A stretch of 64,000 nt of DNA from Archaeoglobus veneficus SNP6 (GCF_000194625.1 NC_015320.1:1100612-1164611), one strand, 5' to 3'; shown: positions 23,819 through 32,473, counted from the stretch's first letter. Made by a program: numbers and translations. The notes: a model not told the origin generated them from the letters alone.

Positions 23819-24542
23819 GCTCGATCCCCCTTCCTCGCTGCCCTTTACATTATTTATAATTTTTTTTCTTCATTACCTTCACTTTTTTCTACCATTCACT
23901 TTCTCTCACTTTATTGTACACACCTTAGCACACTTAATGGTGTATTATTTTGAGATAATTATATCATTAAGATCGAATATAATTATAAGATTATTTACTA
24001 ATAATTTTTGAAATTAATTTATTATTCTAAATTAGTTACTTTAGAACATAAGTAAATCCTAATTTAATTAAATCTATTATATTTTACTCTTTCCAAAAAT
24101 TTGTTACACAAATCCTGTAACAATCAATTTTTCGGTAAACCGAAAAATCGAGGTTTGAGGAATTCAATCGTTACAACAATTGTATGAATATGGGGATTCA
24201 TGCATGTTCAAGGGGGGTTAACTGCAAAAAGTGTGTAGGGTTGTGAAAATGCACACCATAGGGCCAATTTCTGTTACATATTTTATGTAATACTGCTTCC
24301 ACACAATTAACTGAAGATATTTTAATAATTTTAATTTATTCTAACTCAATTGAGCAATTAGAAAGAATAAATTTCAAAAGATTATTAGCATTGAATTAAT
24401 GATATTTAAGCAAAAATAAACTAATTTTTAAATTTTTTAGAATTAATAAAGTAAATAAATTGGTAAAATAACATTAAAATAATCATATGTAAGTTGTTGC
24501 AGTAAAAACAATGGTGAAAAAGTGAGAGATAGAACAGAGAGT
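23819..24542. other. AT-rich 0.7-kb gene-free region with multiple inverted repeats
   Basis: No convincing gene is present. A TTATAAATAATG element near 23848-23860 (minus strand) may be the promoter of the ligase gene. Inverted repeats are TTGTTAC/GTAACAA (24101-24123), ATTTTTCGGT/ACCGAAAAAT (24127-24148) and TTACATA/TATGTAA (24274-24290). A less AT-rich patch at 24184-24290 holds two mini-frames, the first with the Cys pattern CSRGVNCKKC, which may be a gene relic. Confidence 0.5.
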
Positions 24543-26456
24543 TCACTTTTTTATCCTCGACTTTCCGGGAGGGAGAAACTTCATAATCTCGTCGGGAGTT
24601 GCTATGCTTCTAACTATGTGTCTCTCTTCTTCCTTTGCCATTTCTACGAGTTTTCTGGCAATTTCAACGGAAATCTCGTTAGCGCTCATGTTACCAATGT
24701 CGAGTTCGACGTAGTAGTCGCAGTACTTTTTGACCGCGTTTGTTGGCCCTCCGAGAACACGTAGCTTTTCAACTTCCACACCGACAGCACACGAAACTGC
24801 AACGGTGAGATAGTTCCTCTTGCCCTCGATGTAGAAACTGCCCCTCGCAAGATATTCGCCATGTTTTGCGGCCCTCTTCACCTGCTCAGGCTTTACGTAG
24901 TAGACTTCTCCGCTATACTTTCCTTCCTTCCACAGTGCAGAGTAAGTTGCAGCGAACTGTGCAGCCTCGATTATGCTCGTCTCCGGAGCTTCTTGCCCGA
25001 GCTTGAGGACTGTAGCCGGAGCTCCTGGGGTCTGAGTGTGGAAGAAGAGGTCTTTTGGCTCCATGTACTTTGAGACGATCTCTTCATTCATGGCAGCGTT
25101 TCTGCCACCTATGACAAGGAACCCATCGGACGTTATGAACCATCTAAATCTCTCGAACCACTCTCTTTTTCTTGCAACCCTCAGTCCTTTCACGTACTTC
25201 TTAGCCTCGAGCTCTTCCACCCTCTGCATTTCCTCCTTCGTCTTCTCTATGGCCTTCAGCAAACCTTCAAGCTTCTGTCTGACCTTCTTCGCCCTCTCAT
25301 AGTACACGTCGGCTATCTGGGGCAGGTTTTTGTCCAGTGCAAGCTCGATTTTAGGCCCTATATTCACAACTACGCTGTTTTTTTCCGGGTGAATCTCTAC
25401 AACAAGCTTTGAAAGCTTTGGATGTGCCCGAACGATCTTTTTGATTTCGTCCCACGATTTCTGCTGCCTCGCCTGCCTGAAAGCCTCGAGAATCTGTTCG
25501 AGTAGCTGGTAGTTCTCGTAGACAGCATCTCCTGCCGCTCTGTACCTTTCCATCTCATTCTCGAATTCTTTCTTTGTCTCAAGCTGCTTTTCAAGCCTTG
25601 CTTTCAGCTTTTTGAGTTCCTCGCTTTCCTCCTGCTTTACCTCACTTATTCTCCTCGCGTAGTACTCGTCGAGAGCCTCGTTGAACGTGGGGAAGTACTT
25701 CCTTTCCAGTCCATCATATATCTGGAGCTCGATGGGGAGAACATCGATGTATTCTCCGTCTTTTGACACGATGTGTGGCGTAAACGCTCCCCGCCTGATT
25801 GCTCCGAAAATCGAGTCGATTGCCTCGGCAATTTTCTCTATTTCCTCCTCATTAAGCTCCTTTGCCACCTTGTTCTTGTTAATCCCTGCTCGCAAACATA
25901 CTTCTTCAGCGTAGAGCCCTCCAAGACCACTCCTTGCGAGGATTCTGACAACCTCTTTATCCTCATCGCGGAAAATTTCCGCTAATTTTTCAGAGTTGAG
26001 TTCGAATGGGGTTGTCCTTGGTTCAGGAAATCTGTAAACCTCACCAGGTTTGAAAAAAGGCTTTAGAGGCATGATTATTCTGAAACTTTCATCTGCGAGA
26101 ATTACATTGCCCTTTGAGAACAGCTCCACAATTATGAAGTTTCGCTTTTCTCTCTCCACCTCTATAACAACAACCCTGTCGAAATCGTGCTGTTCGATTT
26201 TCCTCACCCTTCCGCCTTCGAGGTGCTTCCTGAGCAGCATCGCGAAGCTCGACGGGATTCTGGGACTTTCCCTCGGAAACTTTGTCAGGTGGATTCTCCT
26301 GCCTGCCTCGAGAATGAGGTCTTTTCTGCCTCCAGCATAAATCTTGACGCGTATCTCGTCTGGAGGGTGGTGGTAGATTTTCTCGACCTTTCCGCCTACG
26401 AGCTGCTGTAGTTCTGAAACGCATGCTGCTATGTCGGCTGATGACATCGACTTCAT
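24543..26456 (-). CDS. rqcH: RqcH/NFACT-family ribosome quality control protein
   Basis: A 637-residue archaeal RqcH (Rqc2/NEMF/FpbA family). An N-terminal NFACT-N domain starts MSSADIAACVSELQQLVGGKV and has the DNA-glycosylase-like helix-hairpin-helix region; a long coiled coil (about 300-440) follows; the NFACT-R domain holds KRKREWFERFRWFITSDGFLVIGGRN-like sequence split here as REWFERFRWF and VIGGRNA, with PKDLFFHTQTPGAP. It recruits Ala-tRNA to stalled large subunits. The ORF extends 54 codons further, but homology starts at 26456. Confidence 0.88.
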   Translation of the reverse strand: MKSMSSADIAACVSELQQLVGGKVEKIYHHPPDEIRVKIYAGGRKDLILEAGRRIHLTKFPRESPRIPSSFAMLLRKHLEGGRVRKIEQHDFDRVVVIEVEREKRNFIIVELFSKGNVILADESFRIIMPLKPFFKPGEVYRFPEPRTTPFELNSEKLAEIFRDEDKEVVRILARSGLGGLYAEEVCLRAGINKNKVAKELNEEEIEKIAEAIDSIFGAIRRGAFTPHIVSKDGEYIDVLPIELQIYDGLERKYFPTFNEALDEYYARRISEVKQEESEELKKLKARLEKQLETKKEFENEMERYRAAGDAVYENYQLLEQILEAFRQARQQKSWDEIKKIVRAHPKLSKLVVEIHPEKNSVVVNIGPKIELALDKNLPQIADVYYERAKKVRQKLEGLLKAIEKTKEEMQRVEELEAKKYVKGLRVARKREWFERFRWFITSDGFLVIGGRNAAMNEEIVSKYMEPKDLFFHTQTPGAPATVLKLGQEAPETSIIEAAQFAATYSALWKEGKYSGEVYYVKPEQVKRAAKHGEYLARGSFYIEGKRNYLTVAVSCAVGVEVEKLRVLGGPTNAVKKYCDYYVELDIGNMSANEISVEIARKLVEMAKEEERHIVRSIATPDEIMKFLPPGKSRIKK

Positions 26457-26530
26457 CGTTAGGCCTTCGTTTTCCCGACGTTTTATTGTTTTCCCGTCAA
26501 CAGAATAAGCGCCGACGAGCGAGGCCGGAT

Positions 26531-26540
26531 AATTTAAATA
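26531..26540 (+). promoter_or_regulatory. TATA box of the sepF gene
   Basis: AATTTAAATA lies about 40 bases before the ATG at 26575, with the ribosome binding site GAAGGTGAG between. Confidence 0.5.
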
Positions 26541-26574
26541 CCAGAATCGTCGTAAGAATAGAAGGTGAGTGCTC

Positions 26575-26946
26575 ATGGGACTCATGGAGAAGTTGCTCGG
26601 TAAGTCAGAAAGAATCACGCCACCAGATTACGAAGAGCTCGACCTTAGCGAGTATGAGACGGAAATAGCGGGAGAAGCTGAAACTTACGTCAAGGTGGCG
26701 GAGATAACGGGCCTTAACGAGGTTGCCGAAATTAGAAGGCAGGTTTACGAGGGCAACATCGTAATTGCCGATATAGCCTTCCTCAAGCACGACAAGCTTA
26801 CCCTCGACAGAATTCTGAAAGACCTCAAGCAGCTTGCAGATGATATAAACGGCGATATAGTTGGACTTGGCGAAGACTACGTGATAGTAACTCCGACGGG
26901 AATAAAGGTTGACAGAAACAAGATAAGGGGGACAAAGAGGGCGTAA
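26575..26946 (+). CDS. sepF: SepF-like cell division protein
   Basis: A 123-residue archaeal SepF. The N-terminal MGLMEKLLG is an amphipathic membrane-targeting helix, followed by an acidic linker and the DUF552 core (YVKVAEITGLNEVAEIRR, GNIVIADIAFL, GDIVGLGEDYVIVTPTGI). SepF anchors FtsZ to the membrane in archaea that lack FtsA. The ATG at 26575 is preferred to the GTG at 26569 because of the ribosome binding site at 26561-26569. No ftsZ is in the window. Confidence 0.88.
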   Translation: MGLMEKLLGKSERITPPDYEELDLSEYETEIAGEAETYVKVAEITGLNEVAEIRRQVYEGNIVIADIAFLKHDKLTLDRILKDLKQLADDINGDIVGLGEDYVIVTPTGIKVDRNKIRGTKRA

Positions 26947-26952
26947 TATAGC

Positions 26953-27531
26953 ATGATTCCCTGCCCCTCCTGCGGAAAAGACATAGACATCGTAACGGTC
27001 ACTTACGACGTTCCATACTTCGGGACTGTTCTGCTCACGTCCATAAGCTGTGAGTGTGGTTTCAAGCATGCGGATTCCATCGTGGTTAACGTAAAGGAGC
27101 CCGTGAGATTCACAATCAAGATAAACAGGGAGAACCTCTATACCAAGGTTATAAGGTCAACATCAGGAACGATAAGGATTCCCGAGTTAGGTGTGGACAT
27201 TGAACCTGGGCCCGCCTCACAGGCATTCATAACAAATCTCGAGGGTGTTCTTGCACGCGTTGAGGACATTGTCAGGATGGCCCGCTCGTGGAACGTCGAT
27301 GATGAAGAGAAAGTCGCGAGATGCGACGAAATCCTCGAGAGGATTAGGAATACTGTTGAGGGTAAAGACGAGCTGACGCTGATACTTGAAGATCCCTTCG
27401 GCAACAGCCTCATCCTGTCGGAGAATGCCGTAAGGGAGGTACTTACCAGCGAGGAGGCAAGTTCTCTCAAAACCGGAATGACTGTAATGGACGTTTCTGG
27501 AAAAAGTGAAGAGGAACTTCTCAATCTGTGA
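26953..27531 (+). CDS. ZPR1-type zinc finger protein
   Basis: A 192-residue archaeal ZPR1-domain protein. The N-terminal zinc finger has CPSC and CEC in ISCECGFKHAD, followed by the ZPR1 beta-barrel with STSGTIRIPELGVDIEPGP and a C-terminal helical hairpin. Eukaryotic ZPR1 is a chaperone of translation factor eEF1A; the archaeal role is presumed similar. It follows sepF by 6 bases and is probably cotranscribed. Confidence 0.88.
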   Translation: MIPCPSCGKDIDIVTVTYDVPYFGTVLLTSISCECGFKHADSIVVNVKEPVRFTIKINRENLYTKVIRSTSGTIRIPELGVDIEPGPASQAFITNLEGVLARVEDIVRMARSWNVDDEEKVARCDEILERIRNTVEGKDELTLILEDPFGNSLILSENAVREVLTSEEASSLKTGMTVMDVSGKSEEELLNL

Positions 27532-27564
27532 TTTTTTCTGCCTCCTTATACAACTCTACAGCCT

Positions 27565-28332
27565 CTATTTACGGAGTGACTTTTCAGCCGAGGCGCAGAT
27601 GGCTTCCATTACAGCGTATTCTGCCCTGTGCTCCATAAGCCTGTGCAGACCTTCGATAGTCGTTCCGGCAGGGGTGGTAACCCTGAGTATCAGCTCTTCA
27701 GGCTTCTCAAACTTCAGCATTTCAGAAGTTCCATCGAAAACACCTATGGCTATCCTCCTTGAAAGTTCAGCGCTTAAGCCGAGCCTCAATCCTGCGTAAA
27801 CGAACGCCTGGAATATTCTGGCGAGAAAAGCGGTTGAACTCGAAAATGCCGTTGTTACATCCACCTCGTACTCGCTTCCCACCCTTACGACGTCTCCAAA
27901 GCACGATAGCACCTTTTCAATATCCCTCACAATGTCCTGCGTCTCGGATTCCACGTCGGTATAATACGTTGTTATCCCCTTTCCGAATTCTGCAGACAGT
28001 GTGGTCATGGCTTTTACAATCTTTGCATTCGGAGCGAGCCTCTTGAGTTCGTCAAAACCAAGGCCGGCAACGAAGCTAATTAGAACTTTTCCGCTCAAGT
28101 GCTTGCCTATCTGACTCAAAACACCAACAACATCCTTCTTCTTTACGGTCAGCATTACGATGTCGGAGCCCACGACTGCTTCGATGTTGTCGCTCGTAAT
28201 CTCGCATCTTATCTCTTCCAGAAACCTGATTTTTTCGGTGTTTCTCCTCGTTACAATGACGTCAAATCTCTTTGCAAGAGCTTTCGCAAGAGCACAGCCA
28301 AGATTTCCACAGCCTATAATAGCCACGCGCAT
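27565..28332 (-). CDS. proC: Pyrroline-5-carboxylate reductase
   Basis: A 255-residue ProC that makes proline from pyrroline-5-carboxylate with NAD(P)H. It has the N-terminal dinucleotide loop GCGNLGCALA, VLISFVAGL, KAMTTLSAEFGKGIT (family: R.MPN), and the C-terminal dimer domain VTTPAGTTIEGLHRL, which is the ProC signature. An imperfect 12-bp inverted repeat overlaps the region just before its start. Confidence 0.86.
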   Translation of the reverse strand: MRVAIIGCGNLGCALAKALAKRFDVIVTRRNTEKIRFLEEIRCEITSDNIEAVVGSDIVMLTVKKKDVVGVLSQIGKHLSGKVLISFVAGLGFDELKRLAPNAKIVKAMTTLSAEFGKGITTYYTDVESETQDIVRDIEKVLSCFGDVVRVGSEYEVDVTTAFSSSTAFLARIFQAFVYAGLRLGLSAELSRRIAIGVFDGTSEMLKFEKPEELILRVTTPAGTTIEGLHRLMEHRAEYAVMEAICASAEKSLRK

Positions 28333-28334
28333 GT

Positions 28335-28360
28335 TGAAAAATCGATAAATCGGTTTTTCA
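28335..28360. repeat. Imperfect inverted repeat at the proC start
   Basis: TGAAAAATCGAT (28335-28346) pairs with ATCGGTTTTTCA (28349-28360) with one G-T mismatch. It sits 2 bases from the proC start codon and may be an operator. Confidence 0.35.
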
Positions 28361-28410
28361 CGTTGTCGATTTTTATGGTTTCCTTAAAAACTTCACCAGC
28401 ATAGCCTCAA

Positions 28411-28420
28411 AAAGATTTAA
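28411..28420 (+). promoter_or_regulatory. TATA box of the transporter gene at 28445
   Basis: GATTTAAATT is centred about 29 bases before the GTG start, consistent with a leaderless transcript. Confidence 0.45.
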
Positions 28421-28444
28421 ATTGCCAGCGGAGAGCTTGCAGTC

Positions 28445-29149
28445 GTGCTCGACTTCGTCGTGTGGGCTGTGGCAACGCTCGGGATAGTGACGCTAACAAT
28501 CGTGCTCGCGGAGCGCTATGGCGTTGAGATAGCCGTGGGTATCTTCGCTTCTCTAACTGTAATTGCCAACATCTTGGCAGTGAAGAGGATAGCTGTTGCA
28601 TCTCTCATAGGCCCAGCGGGCGTCCTCGTTTATTCCTCGACGTTCCTCATAACCGATATCCTAGGTGAGATCTACGGGAAAGAGTACGGCAAGAAGGCCG
28701 TAATCGCTGGCTTCTTTGCGAATATAGTCGCACTCGTTTCAATTCTCATAGCTGTGAACTGGCAGCCAGCCCCAAGCTTCGCTATGCCGCCAGAACTTGA
28801 AAAGGCGTTCGAAGATGTCTTCAGCTTCGCCCCCCGCATTGTCATTGCATCTATGATTGCCTATTTGGTTTCACAGACCCATGATGTTTATGCATTCCAT
28901 TTCTGGAAAACTAAAACAGGAGGAAAATATCTCTGGCTGAGAAACAACGCCTCAACAATAGTGTCACAGCTAATAGACACCGTACTGTTCATAACAATTG
29001 CATTCTACGGTGTCGTGCCCACTGAAGCCCTCCTCGGGATGATATTCGGCCAGTACGTCATAAAAGTGGCAATAGCCCTGCTGGATACGCCGTTCATGTA
29101 CATCGCGACATATACATGGAAGGTTATATCTCCAAATTCGGTTAACTAA
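28445..29149 (+). CDS. Queuosine-precursor transporter-type membrane protein (VUT/YhhQ family)
   Basis: A 234-residue membrane protein with about six helices. Family marks are TDILGEIYGKEYGKKA after helix 3, VSQTHDVYAFHFWK, and SQLIDTVLFITIAFYG. Relatives import queuine or preQ precursors; in archaea the compound may serve archaeosine synthesis. The start is GTG. Its stop codon overlaps the end of the convergent, IS-interrupted gene. Confidence 0.8.
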   Translation: MLDFVVWAVATLGIVTLTIVLAERYGVEIAVGIFASLTVIANILAVKRIAVASLIGPAGVLVYSSTFLITDILGEIYGKEYGKKAVIAGFFANIVALVSILIAVNWQPAPSFAMPPELEKAFEDVFSFAPRIVIASMIAYLVSQTHDVYAFHFWKTKTGGKYLWLRNNASTIVSQLIDTVLFITIAFYGVVPTEALLGMIFGQYVIKVAIALLDTPFMYIATYTWKVISPNSVN

Positions 29150-29184
29150 TCTTTCCTCTTCAATCTCTTCTTTTCAAGTTTAAG

Positions 29185-29199
29185 CTTCTTTTTCTCGAG
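29185..29199. repeat. Left target-site duplication of the IS481-like element
   Basis: CTTCTTTTTCTCGAG is repeated exactly at 30166-30180 on the other side of the element. Confidence 0.9.
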
Positions 29200-30165
29200 T
29201 GTAGTATCCCAAAATTATTTCACAACCCTAAACCCAACTCTTGTGAGAAAACTAACGAACAAAAAGATCAGGTGGATAATCAGACAACTTGACAGAGGAA
29301 CTCCAGTGAAGGAAATAGCTGCTGTGATGAGAGTAACACCAAGAAGAATCTACCAGATTAAAAAACAATACGAGGAAACAGGAGAAATTCCAGAACTGAG
29401 ACAATCGGGAAGAAAACCCAAACAGATAGACAAAGAGATAGAACAAATAATCCTGCAAACCTACAACAAATACAGACTCAGCCCAGTTCCACTGGAAAAG
29501 CTGATAGAAAGAGATTATGGAATTCACATTCCGCACAACACCATATACAAAGTTTTACTCAAACACGGTTTGGTGGAGGAGAACATGAACAAGAAGAAGA
29601 GGAGGAAATGGGTTAGATACGAGAGAAAACACTCCATGTCCTTATGGCAGGGAGACTGGAAAATGCTTGGAGAGAAGTGGATAATAGCCTTTATGGATGA
29701 TGCTTCTCGCTTCATAACCTGCTACGGTGTTTTTGATTCCGCTACAACTGAGAACACAATCAGAGTTCTGAGAAAGGGATTCGCTGAATATGGCATTCCA
29801 GATGAGATTCTTACTGATCACGGAACCCAATTTGTTGCTGCAAAAAGCAGAGAGAAGGCTAGGCACAAGTTTAAAGAATTCTTGAAGGAGAATGGAATAA
29901 GGCACATTCTGGCGAGGGTAAACCACCCTCAAACCAATGGAAAGATAGAGAGGTTCTTTGGTTTGATGGAGCAGAAAATTGGTCTTTTTGAATCGCTGGA
30001 TGAGTTTGTTTACTGGTATAATTACGTGAAGCCTCACATGAGCCTGAATTTTGATGAACTGGAGATTCCTTATCAGGCGTTTCTGAGAAAGTTGCCCGCT
30101 GAAAGGGTGTTTGAGTTTAGCGGGAGGTGGTTGATTGAGGAGTGAAATTATTTCGGGATACCACA
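29200..30165 (+). mobile_element. IS481-like insertion sequence, 966 bp, complete
   Basis: The ends are a 24-bp imperfect inverted repeat (21 of 24 positions match): the left end begins TGTAGTATCCCAAAATTATT and the right end, read inward, TGTGGTATCCCGAAATAATT. A 15-bp direct repeat flanks it, so the boundaries are exact. It holds one full transposase gene. The intact repeat pair and the perfect target duplication suggest recent insertion. Confidence 0.92.
29243..30145 (+). CDS. IS481-family DDE transposase
   Basis: A 300-residue transposase. The N-terminal helix-turn-helix pair covers VKEIAAVMRVTPRRIYQIKK and a second domain ending with NTIYKVLLKHGL; the rve catalytic core has Asp in LWQGDWK, Asp in LTDHGTQF and Glu in TNGKIERFF. 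The start shown is GTG-like within the left end of the element and gives full-length homology. No frameshift or stop is seen, so it may be active. Confidence 0.9.
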   Translation: MRKLTNKKIRWIIRQLDRGTPVKEIAAVMRVTPRRIYQIKKQYEETGEIPELRQSGRKPKQIDKEIEQIILQTYNKYRLSPVPLEKLIERDYGIHIPHNTIYKVLLKHGLVEENMNKKKRRKWVRYERKHSMSLWQGDWKMLGEKWIIAFMDDASRFITCYGVFDSATTENTIRVLRKGFAEYGIPDEILTDHGTQFVAAKSREKARHKFKEFLKENGIRHILARVNHPQTNGKIERFFGLMEQKIGLFESLDEFVYWYNYVKPHMSLNFDELEIPYQAFLRKLPAERVFEFSGRWLIEE

Positions 30166-30180
30166 CTTCTTTTTCTCGAG
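30166..30180. repeat. Right target-site duplication of the IS481-like element
   Basis: Exact copy of 29185-29199, inside the interrupted coiled-coil gene. Confidence 0.9.
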
Positions 30181-30463
30181 CTTTAACCTCTCCTTTTCAA
30201 GTTTGTATTCGTACTTGCCAATCCTCTCGGCAAACTCCTTCTCAGCTCTTCTCCTGTGAAGTCTCGCTATAATGAGCTTGCTGAGGTACTTTCCAAAGTA
30301 GCCAATGAAGCCTGCAGCAAAGACCGCTGCCGTCCACTTTAGAATATCATCAATTTGAATCTGGAACACAACACAGTTTGGATGAAGAAAGATAAATCTC
30401 TTTTTCTCTGTGTGGGAAGACCTGCCTGAAGAAAAGAAAAAGAAGCTCTGAGTCAGGTGTTAT

Positions 30464-30607
30464 GTGATAAAGGGTGTGAGAAGAAGGCCGCGGGATGTAG
30501 AGAAGGAGAAAATGCTCATCCTGCTGGACTATGCCAGAATGAAGAGACTCATGGAGAAAGGAAAATTCGTGGTGCTCGGGGAAAGAAGGTACAGGTTGAA
30601 TCTCTAA
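30464..30607 (+). CDS. Small basic ORF, 47 residues, uncertain
   Basis: A GTG-started frame encodes a basic peptide with EKEKMLILLDYARMKRLMEKGKFVVLGERRYRLNL. The same frame is open upstream of a TGA at 30449, with WEDLPEEKKKKL before it, so this may instead be the end of a decayed gene with one nonsense codon. No family recognised. Confidence 0.35.
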   Translation: MIKGVRRRPRDVEKEKMLILLDYARMKRLMEKGKFVVLGERRYRLNL

Positions 30608-30613
30608 ACGTCT

Positions 30614-31360
30614 CTAAACGTTTCTCCCTATGACTATGAAACCTGTGTGCCACACCCTTGTTACTGGCCTCGTACCCACGCGCTTAAACTCGAGGTCTGT
30701 TCTGAGGATTTCAAAGCTCTCAATTTCCTTAAAACCCTCCCTCACCATCGCCTCGTAAACCCTCTTTGTAGCTTCGAAATAAGGATTGTAAACGGCGATG
30801 TAGCCGCTCGTTTTCAGTATGCGTTTTGCTGCTGGTATGAACTCAGCATCATCCTTCATGTCGAGAACAATTAAATCGAACTCCCTCTTAAAACCCTCTG
30901 CAACGAACTTCACGTCTCCGACTATCTGATGGATGTTTTTCAGCTTCGCAAGCCTGAAGTTTCTCCTTGCAATCTTCGCAAAGTCCTTTCTTTTTTCAAC
31001 AGTAATAACTTCGCCGTACTTGTTGAAGTACGCAAGATAAGCTGCGAGCATTCCGCTGCCCGTGCCTGCATCGAGTATGAGGGAGTCTGGGCTAAGACCG
31101 GTGTAAGCTATGATTGCTCCGATGTCTTTGGGCATTATCGGCGTTGCGCCTCTTTTGAAGTGCTTGAAGAAATCCGCTGGCTTAAAGGGCATTATGCGGT
31201 ATTTCACTCCAAGATGTGTTGCAATTTCATCGCCATAATTCTTATCTCTTAGCTCCTCCAGCCTTATGATGCCTTTATGCGTGTGAAGTTCTCCCTCAAA
31301 CCTCTCAACAAGAAAGCTGTCCTTTCCCCTGATCAGGACTACTGGCGGTTCGATAGCCAT
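30614..31360 (-). CDS. trmI: tRNA (adenine-N1)-methyltransferase TrmI, archaeal type
   Basis: A 248-residue class I SAM-dependent methyltransferase that makes m1A at tRNA positions 57/58. An N-terminal beta domain precedes the Rossmann core with ILDAGTGSGMLAAYLA (SAM motif I), GEVITVEKR, the FDLIVLDMKDD motif IV, and the preceding PKDIGAIIAYTGL segment typical of TrmI. It is followed by the NAC gene in reverse order on the same strand. Confidence 0.88.
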   Translation of the reverse strand: MAIEPPVVLIRGKDSFLVERFEGELHTHKGIIRLEELRDKNYGDEIATHLGVKYRIMPFKPADFFKHFKRGATPIMPKDIGAIIAYTGLSPDSLILDAGTGSGMLAAYLAYFNKYGEVITVEKRKDFAKIARRNFRLAKLKNIHQIVGDVKFVAEGFKREFDLIVLDMKDDAEFIPAAKRILKTSGYIAVYNPYFEATKRVYEAMVREGFKEIESFEILRTDLEFKRVGTRPVTRVWHTGFIVIGRNV

Positions 31361-31385
31361 CTTTTACCCCTGAACATCTTTCAGA

Positions 31386-31715
31386 CTACTCCTGAAGCTT
31401 GAGTAGTGCTTCCGCAAGATCACCATTTGCTTCCTCCAGTGCTTTCCTTGCAACTTCCTCGCTAACACCGGCCTGCTCCATTATGAGCTTCACGTCCTCC
31501 TCGCTGATGGGCGGTTTTCTTTCGATGACTTCGTAGCTGCCAACGATCTGGAAGGTCTCCATACCTTTGGCGGCGATCTTTGTAACCGTCGGATTTTTGA
31601 AAACGAGTTCCTCGCTCCTCGTTCTGATTATTACCTCCTCGGCTGCAATCTCTTCCATGTTGATGCCCATCTGCTTCATCATCTTCTTGAGCTGGTTAGG
31701 ATTCGCTGGGAACAT
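31386..31715 (-). CDS. nac: Archaeal nascent polypeptide-associated complex protein (NAC)
   Basis: The 109-residue homodimeric NAC that binds nascent chains at the ribosome exit. Residues 1-15 hold the PNQLKKMMKQMGI start, the NAC beta-domain follows (EEVIIRT, FKNPTVTKIAAKGMETFQIVG), and a C-terminal UBA domain runs from ISEEDVKLIMEQAGVSEEVARKAL. Length is typical. Confidence 0.92.
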   Translation of the reverse strand: MFPANPNQLKKMMKQMGINMEEIAAEEVIIRTRSEELVFKNPTVTKIAAKGMETFQIVGSYEVIERKPPISEEDVKLIMEQAGVSEEVARKALEEANGDLAEALLKLQE

Positions 31716-31819
31716 AGCTGGAAGTACCTGCGTGCAATATTAATACTTTAGCTCGCCTTTTGGCCTGACGGCGTTAGTAACAGATTGAGGCTCATAACCT
31801 CCTTGCAGAACTCTATGGC

Positions 31820-32473
31820 TTATACCGACACGTGCACGAATATGTGGTCTTTGTGGTAGGGTTCGAGGCCTTCATGGGCAACGACCCTCAGCGACTCTGA
31901 CAGCTTCTTTATCACAGCCCTGAATATCTCCGATGGTTCAGCCGTAGAATCGATACTCCTTGCCTTGACCATTATCAGCCCCTCTCCCCCTTCTTTGAGA
32001 AACATCCCGATGTTATCGAGGAAAATCTCCACCTGATTCTTCTGGGCTATGTCCTGATAGACGAAATCAACCTTCTCCACTATGCCGCTGTACCTCTGGG
32101 GCTTGGATGCATCCTCCAGCAACGGGATAATGTTTCTTCTCTCTTCTGCGAGCTCTATCAGCTTTGTGAATGGCTTTGCGGAGTATTCCACTGCATATAT
32201 CACCCCTTCCTCTACAATATCTGCGAGATGGCTAACTGTTGTCCCGCTCGCAGCCCCGAGGTAGAGTATTTTCCAGTCTGGTTTTATGTCGATACTGTAT
32301 CCCTTGAGAAGCATGGCAGCAAGCTTGCTCCTCGATGGAATCCACTCTCTGAACTCTCCAAACTTCTTCTCCCCGTAGTGGGTACCGTATTTGCTCTTTG
32401 TTGCGAGAATTTTCCTATCTTCTCTCTCAATGAGGTAAACGTTGTGGAGAATTTCTTTCGTCTTCCCTTTCAT
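31820..32473 (-). CDS. flpA: Fibrillarin-like rRNA/tRNA 2'-O-methyltransferase
   Basis: The 217-residue catalytic subunit of the C/D box sRNP. It shows the N-terminal YGEKKFGEFREWIP, SAM motif ILYLGAASGTTVSHLAD, YAVEYS, DFVYQDIAQ and the MVKARSID strand. It methylates ribose 2'-hydroxyls guided by C/D RNAs. The start overlaps the nop5 end by 4 bases, the usual fibrillarin-Nop5 pair. Confidence 0.95.
   Translation of the reverse strand: MKGKTKEILHNVYLIEREDRKILATKSKYGTHYGEKKFGEFREWIPSRSKLAAMLLKGYSIDIKPDWKILYLGAASGTTVSHLADIVEEGVIYAVEYSAKPFTKLIELAEERRNIIPLLEDASKPQRYSGIVEKVDFVYQDIAQKNQVEIFLDNIGMFLKEGGEGLIMVKARSIDSTAEPSEIFRAVIKKLSESLRVVAHEGLEPYHKDHIFVHVSV

Larger units (their letters stand above)
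29146..30369 (-). pseudogene. Small membrane/coiled-coil protein gene interrupted near its 3' end by an IS481-like element
   Basis: The intact front part (30148-30369) encodes 73 residues: a membrane helix at about 9-30 then a basic coiled coil of repeated KLEKERLKLEKKK type; its last five codons come from the IS end. Excising the IS and one copy of the 15-bp target duplication joins CTCGAGAAAAAGAAG to the segment 29146-29184, giving the continuation LKLEKKRLKRKD and a TAG. The original gene was thus about 80 residues. The truncated protein may still work, because only the last coiled-coil turns are lost. Confidence 0.8.

Noticed and set aside
23819-24542. Replication origin call
   Set aside because: AT-richness and inverted repeats are suggestive, but there is no cdc6/orc1 gene nearby and no recognisable origin recognition box, so it is reported only as an unexplained region.
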